A stretch of DNA of 64,000 nucleotides from Cercophora sp. LCS_1 (Eukaryota; Ascomycota; Sordariomycetes; Sordariales; Lasiosphaeriaceae), in the NCBI GenBank assembly GCA_036250225.1, contig JAPZLL010000063.1:85483-149482 (forward strand), in the 5' to 3' direction. The translations under genes were made by a program, and so were the position numbers. The notes under the pieces were generated by a model, which saw only the letters and a program-made list of their open reading frames with translations, searched no databases and was not told the DNA's origin. Each line of letters opens with the position of its first letter. Within the stretch, counting starts at the first letter, position 1. Below are positions 63,890-64,000 of this stretch, piece by piece.

Positions 63890-64000
63890 TGTCACGACCC
63901 AGGTCATGACCTCAAGGAGGGAGCACGGGCCAGCTACGGAACACCAATCATTGGGCCCGGGGTGCAACGACCCACAAAGCCCCGGCGGACCAATCAGGGT
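63890..64000 (+). mobile_element. Probable start of an LTR
   Basis: From 63890 the sequence reads TGTCACGACCCAGGTCATGA, the type of TG start seen in Gypsy-class LTRs of fungi. A related TGTGACGACC-CGCAGGTCG occurs inside the foldback element (about 62852). The window ends before the LTR could be completed, so this is tentative. Confidence 0.4.

Noticed and set aside
1..64000. CRISPR arrays, operons, riboswitches
   Set aside because: Introns, tRNA type and gene families show a fungal nuclear genome; the tandem repeats found have no spacer structure.

Overview
The window looks like a euchromatic piece of a filamentous ascomycete genome (Pezizomycotina, probably Sordariomycetes-like). Genes are interrupted by short GT-AG introns (mostly 45-155 nt) with CTRAC/CTAAC branch sites, starts are ATG, intergenic spaces are 0.3-2 kb, and the families are typical of moulds: fungal NLR/STAND proteins, a LaeA-like methyltransferase, a Rhodopsin/PTH11-like 7TM protein, a 2EXR protein and a membrane-anchored GH3 beta-glucosidase. 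Gene models below were built by hand by joining exons across introns; starts are ATG codons even where a longer open frame begins at another codon.

Layout. 1-2.6 kb: a decayed metallophosphoesterase gene with repeat debris and a partial copy of itself. 2.7-10.6 kb: a self/non-self or cell-death type island: an alpha/beta-hydrolase NLR with TPRs, an unrecognised acidic-tailed protein, and a divergently transcribed CHAT (caspase-like) protein with a decayed NTPase region. 10.6-14.7 kb: an alpha/beta hydrolase, an Arg/Ser-rich small protein, tRNA-Arg(ACG) beside a perfect 12-bp hairpin, and a 7TM protein. 16.4-27 kb: a block of tailoring enzymes that looks like part of a secondary-metabolite cluster (P450, LaeA-like methyltransferase, FAD monooxygenase, YCII-like protein, O-methyltransferase) with a CBM18 chitin-binding protein inside it and no PKS, NRPS or terpene synthase in view. 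27.8-37.5 kb: housekeeping and transport genes (coactosin, SDR, aquaporin, GH3 beta-glucosidase, APC amino-acid permease).

38-48 kb: a protein with a STAND-type N-terminus, a degraded coding stretch, a C2H2 zinc-finger gene with an upstream in-frame stop, minisatellites, and a two-exon membrane protein. 49.8-52.0 kb holds the most unusual object in the window: a minus-strand gene that resolves into about 17 tiny exons, including exons of 6 and 8 nt and a run of six consecutive 21-nt (7-codon) exons, all phase-compatible, encoding polyQ, RGG and charged helical segments. 52.8-57.5 kb: an unrecognised protein, three copies of a 50-bp repeat, a 2EXR protein and a small two-exon membrane protein. 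57.5-64 kb is gene-poor and repeat-rich, with a 1-kb foldback element bounded by TGTTACGG...CCGTAACA and, at the very end, what looks like the start of an LTR.

No database search was possible. Family names rest on motifs read by eye; splice sites rest on consensus and reading-frame continuity.
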